From: Combretum micranthum
Lineage: Eukaryota; Streptophyta; Magnoliopsida; Myrtales; Combretaceae
Direction: 5' to 3'
Length of the DNA stretch: 64,000 bases
NCBI GenBank assembly: GCA_024138025.1
Contig: JAMXBD010001362.1
Coordinates: forward strand, 62,001 to 126,000
Shown: positions 12,831 to 24,868 of the stretch, one piece after another
Layout of the letters: every line of letters starts with the position of its first letter
Position numbering within the stretch: the first letter of the stretch is position 1
Made by a program: the position numbers and the translations under genes
The notes under the pieces: generated by a model
Told to the model about the DNA's origin: nothing
The model's input: only the letters and a program-made list of their open reading frames with translations
Database searches by the model: none

Positions 12831-15001
12831 GGAGCCAGTAATCATACAATTTCCTTTGTTTTAACATATGAAAGATAAATAAAGTTGAGTATAGGTGTAA
12901 ATGCGATCGGCCAATACCTTTAAGATCACTAAAATTCATCCTAAACGTGTTTTGATGAAGATTACAAGTTTAAACGCAAAATACATAAACTACTCTCTTT
13001 GGTGTGTGATTCGCTGAGGAAACCCTACCATTTTTGTTTGCCAAGAGTGATGAGTACTTTTATGCGTATTAGTATTTATGGGATGCTGGAATACTTGGTT
13101 GTTTGTTTAAATTCAATTAAACTTAATTTGTGCTTATTGCATTAGCCTAAGTGTGCCTAGCATGCGAGTATGTGTTTGATTACTGTTATATAGAGCTTCA
13201 ACGCTCACTTTATATTGTTTCAGGTACTGATGAGGGCTTGTATGTGGATCTCCACTACGATTCTATGTGTTTCGGGATCGATGAGTATAGAGAGTGATTT
13301 CGATAAATTGAGACTTAGATGAAACTTTGAAAAGACTAATTAAATGCTTGTTGTTTTCTGTTTAAGGACGACCGTAAACACTTAAGATTAATGCTTTCGA
13401 GTGGAGTGTCAAACTTGTAATCAGGTTGAGCCCAACTCTCCTTTTATGATTGTTATCTTAAAATATTTTGAACCCTGAAATTTCTGTTCCACTCTTTCTT
13501 AAAGGACTTTTATGCCTATTAATGTAATGGTTTTTAAACTATTTATAAATTGTTTTTCAACTCAATATGGTTTTACTAAAGAGCATAATTACAATTTCAA
13601 AACTAAAATGTGATTAGAAACTTACTTAGATATCGAAAGTTTTACACACGTCACCTGGAGGCGATGTATGCGGTAAAACAACCTCACCCTTAAGCACCCT
13701 AAAGGTTGAGTCATTTCACTTATGTATTTAAAGAATAAGACTATGAGGTATTGATTTTTTTTTTATAGCATTTGGTAGTATAAGGAATATTTGATAGTAT
13801 AATTCTCTTATACCATGTTTAATATTCATGACGTTAAATAGCAATCCTATATTGTCTACTATTCGATATGCATAAGTACAATACAATACGTTATAATTTT
13901 GACAATTTTACATTTGTTTTGTTGTGTAAAAGTATTATAATTAGTAGCAGTAGTAATGATTTAGTGGTGGTTTTATAATGATAGTGATTAATACTTATTA
14001 ATAGTGTTATAATGGTAGCAATGGCAACAATAATAAAGGTAGTGGAGATGGTAGCAGTGGTTATGACAGTAGCGATAGGAGCTGCAACAAGATGGTCGCG
14101 ATGGCAATAAGTGTTTTTTTTTTTTTAATTACAAGGGAGAGGGGGGATACAAACATTTACCTATCACTTAGGAAATCGGAAAAGATACCACTAGGCTATA
14201 ATGTTATTAATGATAATAGCAGTAAAGTTGAGTACTAAATTTGAGATAGCAGTGGTTGTATTAGTTTGGTGTTTTTATTGAGAGATTTCATTTGTATGCA
14301 ATTATAATATTTGTGTGCAATCAAATACAACCAACAAAAATTTTAGACTTTGTTGCTACTAAAAAAGACTTTCTTTTTCCTATAGAAAATACGTTTCATA
14401 CACCATACCCTGCCTTTAAATCCATCAACAGAAAACAATATTGATTCATAAATTTTTTATCATTTAAATCAAAAGATTCATTTTACTGTTGGGTAAAGCA
14501 TTAAGTAGAAAAATTATGTTGAAGATATACTATGAATTAAAAAAAAAAAGGCAAAGTAATTTTAATTAGCTATGAGATCTTTTTGCAATTTTACAAAATG
14601 TGCCACGCTTGTTTTGTTAAAATATTACACTTACAGAATAGTAAATTGTTTGGAATTTATATTTGAACTTTAGTACTTACTAATAGCGGCAATTCAAAAA
14701 GATATTGATAAGTTAGCCAGCCCACTTATAGTAAAACAATTTTTAACTGATTAGAATACTCAAATTATTGTTATATAGTTCTTATAAAGTTAACTTTACA
14801 GACACTTATCATTTTTTTCCCTTATATCCATTAGGACTTACAGTCACTAAGGTATCACAAATTTTCTTTTTCATATATGCACTTCCTTTATTCATTTATT
14901 TTTAATTGAACCTATTCTTATTTTTTTGGTGTTTTATTTTGTTGATTTCAACAACTCAACCAAGTAGAAACATTATTGTACACTATGCAAATGGGAAATA
15001 T
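12831..15001. other. Intergenic DNA with possible retroelement debris
   Basis: Between 13,000 and 13,700 the sequence is less AT-rich and has the texture of untranslated retroelement DNA: a gagcttcaacgctcac motif followed by a short purine-poor stretch and an acctggaggcgatgtatgcg box. I cannot assign it to a family. From 13,930 to 14,110 there is a degenerate AGT/GGT trinucleotide-like repeat, resembling on the opposite strand the one at about 42,170-42,320. No gene is visible. Confidence 0.35.
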
Positions 15002-15100
15002 TGTCACATATAGATTATAGAAGCAAAGACAAAAACCAAGTTGTTAGATGATTTTGTCTTTGAATAGCTACATGTAAATTAAAAGTAGCTAAAGCATAAC
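15002..15100 (+). repeat. 5' LTR start of the Ty3/gypsy element (remnant)
   Basis: Begins with TG and aligns, with many substitutions, to 20,171-20,275. The divergence between the two copies implies an old insertion. The remainder of this LTR cannot be traced confidently. Confidence 0.6.
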
Positions 15101-15459
15101 AAAAATAACAAAAATTAGAGTACCATCTCCAACCGCACATAATTAAAGTAGTAGATTAACCTTAAAATGATATGTTATAAATAAGAAACATTGAATGGAA
15201 TTGGATTTTATTCTATTATCAAGAATAATGCGTCTCTTTAAAGACTATGATTTTCCAAATGACTCAAATAGCTTGTTTAATGCCTGCAAAATCAAGAAAT
15301 AACCAAAGATCAATACAAACACTATAAGAGAGATAAACATGAGAGAAAAAGAGAGAAGGGTAGAGTCTGCTTAGCCTAATCATGCGGAAGTGAGTGGCCA
15401 AGAACAAGATCAAGGTTTTGTATAATGTGTTTTAAGAGTAGGTTAGGCTATAGAGCATT

Positions 15460-16600
15460 AAATTAAGTCACTTTTAAGGATGAATTTCCTATGCCTACCA
15501 TTGATAAATTACTAGAATATCTAAGACATGTCAGAATTTTTTCCAAGCTCGACCTTGCGTCTAGCTATCACTATATTAACATAGCTAATGAAGATATTTA
15601 CAAGACCACTTTTAAAACTCATGAGGGCCACGATTGAGGGTGTATCTGGCAAAAAAACAAAATAGACACAAATTAGATATAAATGAGTAATAGATGATAA
15701 ATAAACAATTTTTCTTATAAAAAAGATTAAACAGTCTAGATGCAGATGATAAATAGATAATCCAAACAGACCCTAACTCTTAGTGATGCTTTTCAGTGTA
15801 AGCAATGCTCCAACCATTTCCATTCCATTATGAACAATATTTTCAAGCCATGTATGAAGAAATTTGTGATAGTGTTTCTAATGATATACTAGTTTATAGT
15901 GAGACATTTGAAGCACATGTTACACATTTAACAATAGTATATCAAATTTTATTTGAAAATATTTTGTATTGAAGAAGCCAAAGTGTGCTTTTGGTGTTGA
16001 CTCAATAGAGTACTTGGGACACATTGTATTAAAGGGTTTTGTGTGTCTCGAACAAACAAAGGTAGAGGCCGTTTGAAATTGGCTAATTCCTTTTACATTG
16101 AAACAACTTAAGCTTTTTTGGCGCTTTTAACGTGTTATAGGCATTTTATTAAAGGCTACGCCACTACTGCTTCTCCTCTCATATATCTGCTTAAGAAAGA
16201 TATATTCTTATGGTTAGATGGAGTTGAGAAAGCATTTATTGAGTTAAAATAGGTGCTAAATTCGTTACCATTGTTATAATTTCTAGATTTTCCCAAGCAA
16301 TTTGCAATTGAAATGGATGCTATTTTATTAAAAGAGGAGAAACCAATTGGTTTTTTTTTTTAAAGTAAGAAATTCCCAGTTCACATGATGAAAGCATCAA
16401 CGTATATTTGAGAACTCCCTGCATTGGTAGAAGCAATAAAAAGATGGAGGCTATATTTTCTAAAGGCACACTTTGTAATGTGACCCGATCATTGTGACTC
16501 AGAGGAATTGTTGATACAAGTGATTTAAACATCATACCAACAAAAATACTTAGTCAAATTGCTTGTTTATGATTGTACTATTGACGCAAGAGATGAAGCA
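15460..16600 (+). pseudogene. Degenerate reverse transcriptase and RNase H of the Ty3/gypsy element
   Basis: Readable pieces in changing frames include FPMPTIDKLLEYL and FSKLDLASSYHYI (the start of the Ty3/gypsy RT), then SNAPT, an IEYLGHIV-type segment, FAIEMDA at the start of RNase H and an LPALVEAIKRWRLYF segment. The RT is split by the 138-bp insertion at 15,637. The usual YVDD-type active site is unreadable or changed. Multiple stops and frameshifts show that the reading frame is long dead. Confidence 0.8.
15637..15774. mobile_element. 138-bp hAT-like MITE nested in the reverse transcriptase remnant
   Basis: The insertion interrupts the RT similarity just after a THEGH-type motif; RT similarity resumes after it. 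It starts agggtgtatctggca and ends, inverted, agggtctgtttgga, the kind of short terminal repeat seen in plant hAT MITEs. I could not see a matching 8-bp target duplication, so the exact ends may be off by a few bases. Confidence 0.6.
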
Positions 16601-16674
16601 AAATAGTTAGTGAAAAGAATGCAATATGAGGGTTGCAAAAATATTAATCAAGAAAATTAATTCAAGTAATAGTT

Positions 16675-17490
16675 TGTATGGTGGGGTTACTGTAGCTGGC
16701 CGATCACATGCAATAGGCGTGGCGGTCGACCCGAGAGAAGTCTTGAACTGATAACAAGAGTAGGATGTCGCAGAGAGAGGCGTGGGAGAAGGAACATGCA
16801 AACCCGGTTTCTCTAGTGCGTGATTGTAACATAAGATCAAATCAAGTAAGCTCGATCGTTCTTGATAGAATAGATGCTTTGATCTTTCTTATAGATGTTT
16901 CAATAGAGTATCTGCGTTGCTCTCAATCTTAGCAATCTGTAGAATGCTCCCAAATGAGAGGATAGCATCCTATTTATAGATGTGGGAGGCTAGCAGTAGC
17001 CGTTGGATGAATCTGGATGGATGGTTGAGATGAAGCATTGCTTACAACTATTGGATCTCTTTCATGAATCCAACGGCCATAATCTATCCCTTATTTTTAT
17101 GTTTGTGAGCCTGGGCTTTGGATATGAACCTGGAATAGAATGAGGGCTTTTATAATAAAAATGGAGCCTATTTTCTTATTAAAATAGTCCATCTTTAATA
17201 TAAAATAGAAATAGGCTCATTTTATTCCAATAAGCCCTATATTAGCCAAACAAAGCTTAAATTAACCCATGAAGATATTTTTAGAGTCTACTTTTCATGC
17301 ACGAGAAATCCGAATAAGGCCAAGAGCGGAATAAACAGGTCCAACGATCCCTGTTTCGAGCCTACCAAGCCAAATCTTCTTACGGAATCCCTTATTGGAC
17401 TCGGTCTTCTAAGCCCTATCACTAATTCAAAAGATTAGCTCGTAGCATTAAATTGGGCCAAAAACCCAATTATCGAAATGACCCTCTACA
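16675..17490 (-). mobile_element. Solo LTR, 816 bp, nested in the Ty3/gypsy element
   Basis: The sequence begins tgtatggtgg and ends ccctctaca, so it has TG...CA ends. It is flanked by identical 5-bp copies of TAGTT at 16,670-16,674 and 17,491-17,495, the target duplication expected of an LTR retrotransposon. A TATA box (TATAAATA) reads on the minus strand at 16,971-16,979, which sets the orientation. There is no internal domain, so recombination between two LTRs probably removed it. It is GC-richer and has fewer obvious degenerations than its host element, consistent with a later insertion. The LTR family is unknown. Confidence 0.85.
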
Positions 17491-18239
17491 TAGTTATAAT
17501 AAATAATGCCAAGAAACTTACCACAAATATCAAGAATTAAAGAAATTAAATTAAGAACCTTTATCTTCTTCTTGCTTATAATCTAAAATCCAAGTTGGCC
17601 TTTACATTTCGATGATTGAGTTAGTTATAAGTAAAGTCGTGACCAAAACCCACCAAAGCAATGTCCAACAATTTCCAAACAAGGTTTGTGGCTTTGCTGG
17701 AATTCCTCACTGGACAATGTTTGAGGATTAAACTATATTCGACAAGATGGAATTCCTTTTCCAATTATATTGCCTAGCAATTTAATTTTACCCGCTGGAT
17801 AGAAATTTGCGAAGAAGTCTGTTCCGTGGGCAATGCTTGAAATTAAAAAAACAACAACAACTACTCTAGGCAGATGGAATTACACTGGTGACAAATTATG
17901 ATCTTAGATCCCCAAGGCAATCAAAGAAATAATAATACTAGTAGCCTCACACTACCGGTGAATATTTGTGACGGCCTCACACCACCAATGAGGGAAAAGA
18001 TTCATACCTTTGAAAAGAAATTCTTTTATTCAAAATATTAATAACTCATCATTATAATTTCTTTTATGGGATATGAAGATAATTTGATATCTAATATAAA
18101 ATATCAATTCTATCAAATCTCAAGATAATAAAATAAAATCTAATAAAATATGATATAACAATAAAACCATATCTATGAAATAATTTCATGTTTATAACTC
18201 TAATTAAAATTAATTACTTATTTAAGGTCAAAATAAAAA

Positions 18240-18560
18240 TAATTACCAATATGAAGTTGTTAAATCACATGTATAAATCATGATATACAAACATTATGCG
18301 ATGTATCATATATCGAAGGTTGTAGTCGTGAGATTCGCATGAATATCGCATTTATATAATGTGATTTACATGCAAATAAAAACATTCATGTCGCGATTGC
18401 TAATCATGATATATGATTAAATCTTATAATGTGATTACTAATCGTGATATAACAATGATATATGAACATCATATCTTGCTTTATTCTTGTGATTTATGTG
18501 TAAATTATCATTTCCTACTTTTTTAACGTGATTTTGCTATGCTATATTGGTAATTAATTT
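18240..18560. mobile_element. Possible TIR element inside the Ty3/gypsy remnant
   Basis: An inverted pair based on aattaccaatat followed by an aaatcac word occurs near 18,240 and, inverted, near 18,550. The interior is rich in gtgatat and cgtgatat words. It lies in the overlong gap between RNase H and integrase debris, so it is probably an insertion. The texture resembles the family at 12.4 and 24.4 kb, but I cannot show real homology. Confidence 0.35.
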
Positions 18561-18689
18561 CATTAGAATTTTATACTGGTAATATATTTCCATAGGAACC
18601 TTAGACATGCATTGAACTTTCTATCAGAGTAAAATAAAATAAAATAAAATAAAATCATCCATATCTTCAATATTTTTTTATTTCTAGAT

Positions 18690-19500
18690 CTACATTAAGT
18701 ATCGTCTACAAAGTTGTGCATGGACATTTTTTAGCAATATCTATGCCTCAAGTTGATTTGGTGTCTTGTTTGAAGCAAGAATATGATCAACTTTCTAACT
18801 TTAATACCGTTATTCAATAGTTACAACAAGATCGTGGTTTGAAATGGTCATTGAAATGGATAAATGGGATCATATATCATCATAATCAAATATTTTTTGT
18901 TTTGACCTCCCAGCTTATTTCTCTGATCCTTTCGGAGTTCCATGACACCCCTATAGGAGGCCATTTTGGCACTGAAAAGACATACCATGAGATAGTATCC
19001 CAATTTGTGTGGGAAGGTATGAAGAAAACAATGATTGAAGATGTAAGGAATAGTGTAATTTGTTAGCAAATTAAGTATTCTACTGAATCCCCTTATGGAT
19101 TACTTGATCCACTGCCAATTGTAAATAAGATCCGTGAAGGTATATCGATGAATTTTGTCGCTTGTTTACTTAAATCTTAGAGGAAAATAGTGATCTTAGT
19201 TGTAATAGATAGACCATCAGAATTTTGCCACTTTGGTGCATTAGAATCTCACTATGGAGCTACTAAAGTGGAACAACTTTCTGTTGATGTAGTTGTTTAT
19301 TTGCATGGCTTTCCTAAACCAATTGTTTCGTATAGAGATCCTATCTTTCTTAGTCATTACTAAAAGGAATTGTTCTGATTGAGTGGAACAAAATTGAAGT
19401 ATAGTACTTCATATCACCCATAGACTAACGAATAGGTCGATGTTATGAATAAGATCATTCAACAATATTTGAGATGCTACGTGATGGATAGACCCAATGA
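18690..19500 (+). pseudogene. Degenerate integrase of the Ty3/gypsy element
   Basis: The longest open piece, from 18,839, contains a FHDTPIGGHFGTEKTYHEI segment, the start of the HHCC zinc-binding integrase domain. It is followed in broken frames by NFVACLL-type and YGATKVEQLSVDVVVYLHGF-like pieces of the catalytic core. Stops interrupt it from 19,063 on. Upstream, at about 18,720, is the linker normally found between RNase H and integrase. This is dead coding sequence. Confidence 0.8.
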
Positions 19501-19619
19501 TCGTGTTGATCAAAATACAATTTTATAAATAACTTTCAACTCATTGGGTTCATTTCTCTGAATTGGCCAAATGTTTTATGGTCTAAATACAGTGCTTTAA
19601 TGAATTAGGAATATTGCTT

Positions 19620-20165
19620 ATGAACTTAAGTTGCCAAAAGGGGTCAAGATTCATAACATCTTTCATGTCTTAGTCTTTAAACAAGCTACTAGTCAATCTA
19701 TTTCTACTTCAACATTACTGAAGGAAGCTTACCTCAGTCATCTACTGCTAACTTTATTGGCTATCATTAACACACATAAATTACAACAAAATGGTGAATG
19801 GGTATCTTAAATCCTTGTTCAATGGCAAGGATTGCCTTTAGAAGATGGATAAATTATATAAAAAAGTATAAGTATTTTTGGATAAGTTCATTAAAGGTAT
19901 CTACACTGTGAGTGATTAAAAAGAAGCATCAACGTTTGGAAAGTAAGTCAAATAAAGTATCAATAATTGACCATTAATGAAAAATGAAAAAGATTAGTTG
20001 CAAACTAATCCAAACACTAACACCTCAAATGAACTTTACAAAACATTGATATATTCTAGTGTAATTTGTTCTTTTGAAGATACTACATGGGAGGATTTAC
20101 TAGTGTTTCGCCGATTATACCTTAAATTTCACTTTAAAGAGAAGGTGTTGTTTCAAAAGGAGAAG
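19620..20165 (+). pseudogene. C-terminal tail of the Ty3/gypsy polyprotein (chromovirus-like)
   Basis: Broken frames contain ELKLPKGVKIHNIFHVLVFK, then a VQWQGLPLED piece and, after a gap, TWEDLLVFRRLYLKF near 20,087. These are the usual last segments of plant chromovirus integrases, including a chromodomain-like end. It stops just before the 3' LTR start at 20,171. Confidence 0.75.
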
Positions 20166-20170
20166 ATAGT

Positions 20171-20275
20171 TGTTACATGTAGACTACAAAGATAAAGGCA
20201 CAAACCAAAGTGGTTGGATGAATTTAACTTAGAATAGTTACATGTAAATTAAAAGTATTTACAATAGTTACAAGT
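20171..20275 (+). repeat. 3' LTR start of the Ty3/gypsy element (remnant)
   Basis: Aligns with 15,002-15,100, begins with TG and lies directly after the polyprotein tail, as a 3' LTR should. The far end of the LTR is not identified. Confidence 0.6.
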
Positions 20276-20728
20276 GTATTAGATAACATAAGTTGTGTGT
20301 CTATTTAATTACATGGTCAATTATGATTTAAGTTCAATGATTAAGGTGACCAATCAATTAACAATCACTTATCAACAATAGCCACTCAATTATTACAAAT
20401 AATGTGTGATTACTTTTATGTTAGTAATTTATAAATTAAGCAAGCTCCAAACAACAATTAAATATCCAATCCCCACACAGTTAATTATGTCTATCTTGAT
20501 TTAGGTGAAGCTATATTACAAGCACAAACAAAGTGATAGGGTAATTGTTACCCATCTGACATCCAATGTCACACCCCGCCTGCAACATAGCGGTATGATG
20601 CCAGGAACATTGGCTCCCATCCAGAGCCCCCTAAGGCAACTTCTTCAAGGCACTACTCAGATATTGTTACTCCAAGAAGAATTAACCCTCTAGCTACAGC
20701 CTGCAATGATCAAACCCAATACCAAGGA

Positions 20729-20816
20729 CTTTTGTCTCCCCCATCTACTTTTAGCAGGGAGTGCCTTTCACCAGCTGAGGGTGCTCCCTACTAAAAGTAG
20801 ATAGGGAGGACAAAAG
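20729..20816. repeat. Strong 88-bp hairpin (inverted repeat)
   Basis: Two arms of about 33 bases, from cttttgtctcccccatctac to its inverted partner ending gatagggaggacaaaag, differ at only a few positions. The loop of about 22 bases carries ttcaccagctgagg. It lies in a GC-richer patch (20,565-20,820) that stands out from AT-rich surroundings. It could be the core of a foldback MITE or the end of a retroelement. No coding role is visible. Confidence 0.75.
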
Positions 20817-20819
20817 GTC

Positions 20820-23800
20820 ATTATACCAAGTTGGATTTAAGTTTTTTATATAACTTCATTTTAGAATTGAAAATCATGTTAACTTAATTCAATTCTAAAT
20901 CCATTAATTCTTGTAATTAATCTTTAATTATGAACACTAATATGCCACATCTATTATACATATACATATATATATTTTTTAATCCAATCATTTAATTAAT
21001 TAATTAATTTTTTTAAAAAGGTGAAATAGGGTACACGGCCTGCTACATAACCATGCACACTGAAAGAAGTGACTAGTGGGTGAAATAGCCTGTCATACAT
21101 CCCCATTTAGTCCTGCATGGGCATGACCATGAGCACAGCCCGTGCTGCCTGTGTTCCCCTGTCACAAATTCCCTTTGCCTCTTATACATCATTTTATGTA
21201 TTTTTGCACATTCTACATTGATTAAAACATCATAAAAACAATCTACAACTCTTGTTTACAACTTCTAATTCTTCCATATTTATTCAACAACATCAAACAC
21301 TTACAAAACTTCATCAAACACTTACAAAACTTCATCAAACCCTATATCTACTATTCATCATCTTCATCCCAACCCACATATATCAAGCATCAAACCAACA
21401 CATACAAACATGAACAACTTATCTCTTTCGGGCAATTCAATCTTTTAGATTTTTCTTTATGTCTATCCTTCCCAAGATTTTGAAGCTTTCATCTTCTTTC
21501 ATGATTTCTATCTTTGATCTTGTTTCCCACTTCATTTTCTTCTAAAATACTGTTTAGATTTGAGTTTTGGAGTGGAATTTTGAAAGAAAAAGAAGAGAAG
21601 GAGAGAGGAAGAAGAAAGAAATTTTGGAACCAAAAAATGAAGGGAAGAAAAGGTAATGGCAGCCAAGAGAAGGAAAATAGATTAAATAGGATAAAGACAA
21701 AGTAATTAAGGGTATTTATGGATAAAGGGGATCAGTTTAAATCTCTTAGATGATTTTCTTGGATATTAGAAGTAATTATAAAATAATTTCAAAATATATA
21801 ACACATAAATCACTAGTTTAAAAAGAAAATCTAATTTGAAAATTTAAATTTGTAAAAGTTTGATACTTGATCTGAATTTGGACTTAAAACTGATGTTTTT
21901 AAATAAGCAGTTGAATTCAAAATTTATGAGGATTAAGTAAATAGAATGTAGGTTGAAAATAACTAATTTAAAACATTTTATAACTTTCAAAACTTAAACT
22001 TGAGAATTTTGAGTTATTTATAAATTAAAAGAAAATGGTCTAAATTATTAATTGTAAGAAATTGAATAAATCAATTTATGAAATAGACTACAATTTGGAG
22101 TTTTCAAATTTACTAAACATCGAAATGGAATTTTCCTAAGGATTTAGAGATTTAAAATTAAAAGAAAGGAAGTTTAATTTGAAATTTATAAAAGATAAAA
22201 GAGTTTGATTTGTTGAAAAGGATAGTTAAGACAATTTGGTTACATGGAGGGTATGTTTGAAATCTCAAATCATAATTAATTAATTAATTTATTACCGATA
22301 TTGTATTTACGTTATTTTGATCTTTTATCATATTTATTTGGCATTTCTTACTATTTTTACTTTGATGAAAGGTGTTGAAGATTTATTATTGTTTAAGTTT
22401 AATACCATTTCTTTGTAATTATTTATTTACTCATAATTTGTTTCTTTAATTCTATACTTTTAGGGTTTTAACTGTTTCTTTAATTATACACAACTGATAT
22501 TCTATGCAATATAGCATATAAATAAACAATAAGAATTAGTTTAGCAACTTCAACCTTCACTTACCTGATTTTTGAAAAGACTTAGATTCGACAAAGACGA
22601 CAACCGACTGACCATATGACTGGACTTGACTGGACTTGGCTGGACTCGACTCGACTTGTCTCTGGACTTGAGACGACACATGACAACACGGTCCTAACTC
22701 ACATGACGAGACAAACTCAACTTTGTGAACTTGCTTTTTCATTCTTATCTGAATATATATAATAGTATGCATATAAAATATAGTGTGTTTACATTCTTTT
22801 TAATCATTACATATATATATATATTTTTAAATTTTCATTAACGTGATCATCTTGACTAGATTGAAATCAAGATGTCTCATTTTTGCTCTTTACAAATTTG
22901 TCTAAATTATCATTATCTTATTAAAGTTGAAATTAAGTTATCTTGTTATGTTATAGAGTTATTATCAATTATTGATTGCAAAAATTATGGAAACTTATAT
23001 CCTAAAATTTTATTGTTATTCATTCAAATTCTTAATTAATAATTAGATTGTTTGTATTTCGATATTTTTACAACGAGAAAAATTTGGAGTAATTTTTTGA
23101 GATTTTTCTTAAATCATTTTAAAAACTTTACATTATTTAATTAATGATTTTTATATTTAAGTTTTATTACAGGTTCGATAAATCAACAACTAGTCGAGAT
23201 CCGTTGGTTCCAAGCTGGCTTGTCTCGTCGCTTGCTCTATCTGAAAGTATGTTTTGTAACATTTCAGACGTCACTTTATGGGTAAGGATAAAATAGTATA
23301 TAAATATAAACCAATATACCTTTAATTAAATATAAAAAATTGTAATTAAAAAAATTAAATAATTCAACAGCCTTCAACAACTGTAACTTAAGAATTGGAA
23401 ACCATTTATTGGTTATATAAATGGAAACGCAAAAGGATAAATTCAAATAGGAAACCCTAGCCAAAACACAAACAAGATTTAAGGCTTGTTTTTAACTGGA
23501 TAAGGTACACTATGCGCATCGTCGCATTATTATCGTCTCTCCAAATGACAAAATCTGTTGGCTTGTTCTATATGTAGTTGCGAAAGGATTGTTTGTTTGC
23601 TGATTTTTTTTTTTATTTAATGTGGTATTCTAGAAAAAAATAATTTTAGTATTAAATTACTTTTATAAATTTGATAATATATAGCTGTTTATTATTATTA
23701 TTTTTATAATAATGATTTCTTATGAATTAATGGCTTCGATATTTTTCTTTCAATAGAGATTTCTTATGAATTGGTGTTATTACAATCGAAAATGTAACTA

Positions 23801-24395
23801 GATGACCAATAATTCATGCTGTAATAGCACTTATATATGGAATGATGCTTTAATTAAATTACTATTATAATAAAATGAATGGACAATATACATATTGTCT
23901 TAGCTTTATATTTAAAATACAAAATGAATATTATGGAAAATAAAAATAATTACCCTAATCTAAAGAAAATTTACTCTCTTAGCTAATCATTTTTGTGTCC
24001 TAATATCACAATCAACCGTTGGCAATTGGATTTAATTTGGGATAATAAAAGATAAACCCTTTTAAATTTTGCTTTAGACGTAGATATATCTCTGGACTTT
24101 TAAATATCATCAATAGTTTTTCTAAATTTGATAAATTAGCAACATATTTAAATATTAAAAGGGTGATTTACAGTATTTAAACGTTAAAAGATGTATTCAC
24201 ATACGAAAATTAGGGATTAGAGATTATTATATTTTTCCTATTAATGTGGACTATTATATTAGATATCTAACTTGCTTTGTAACCATGATATATAACCATC
24301 CTTTCATATTTATGATATCTATATACCAAGACAGGGGGGAAAGAAAAAAAGAAAACAATTATAAGGAGTAGAAGATATTATATCATAATCGACCA
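20820..24395. other. AT-rich intergenic DNA, no gene seen
   Basis: Contains a 21-bp tandem repeat at 21,291-21,340 (two full copies of catcaaacacttacaaaactt plus a partial third) and a degenerate GACTTGACTG-type run at 22,615-22,680. A purine-rich stretch at 21,570-21,660 reads open for about 60 codons but is low-complexity and unconvincing. No recognised gene. Confidence 0.55.
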
Positions 24396-24868
24396 GCTCA
24401 AATAAAAATTACATAAATATAAATTATTCAAAAACAATTATTAAAATATCGATATAAAATCACATCTGATGAATGCTATTCATGTTAATAAATGAAGCGC
24501 ATATAGTACACAAGATTCATATCTGGACATGAGTCACATGTACTATATGAGACCCTTTTATATTTATAGGTTTCGTTTGTTAGATGCGATTCATGTTTGA
24601 ATCACCTTTACAAGGTTCGACTTACTGAGACTAAAACTTTTAATATCATCCAACAATGAACCGCATTTATTAAAAGCGACTTATTCTTACCAAAAATGAA
24701 TCGTGTCTTTTAGATGCAATTCGGTGACGTATAACTTTCGTTGAATTATATCTTCTTGATGTGCTGTTTTTGTTAAAACTAGAATCACATCTTTTTTATG
24801 TGATTTTGTATTGAAATTTATGTAATTAAAATTATGTTAATTGTATTTAAGTATCTTTATTTTCCAAG
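24396..24868. mobile_element. TIR element, family A, copy 2
   Basis: The left end aaataaaaattacataaata and the inverted right end aaataaagatacttaaatac form a terminal inverted repeat of about 80-90 bases, both running into a taaaatcacat stretch. The interior is built of short units with words such as gattcatgtttgaatc and aatgaaccgcattt, giving a satellite-like texture. It has no coding capacity. Its left end matches the inverted right end of copy 1 (12,449-12,830), including the atcga...taaaat block. Confidence 0.6.

Larger units (their letters stand above)
15002..20400 (+). mobile_element. Decayed Ty3/gypsy LTR retrotransposon, with nested insertions
   Basis: Coding debris appears in the Ty3/gypsy order: reverse transcriptase, RNase H, integrase, then a C-terminal region of chromovirus type. 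Both LTR starts can be matched: about 100 bases from 15,002 (tgtcacatatagattata) align with about 100 bases from 20,171 (tgttacatgtagactaca), sharing a 17-base block tacatgtaaattaaaag. The 3' end is not placed, so 20,400 is a guess. Every domain has stops and frameshifts, so the copy is dead. Two insertions lie inside it: a 138-bp hAT-like element and an 816-bp solo LTR. The 17,500-18,640 stretch between RNase H and integrase is longer than normal and probably holds further insertions. Confidence 0.85.

Noticed and set aside
15460..20165. Possible functional polyprotein or domesticated integrase gene
   Set aside because: Every domain has several stops and frameshifts and is cut by insertions; no long conserved frame remains.
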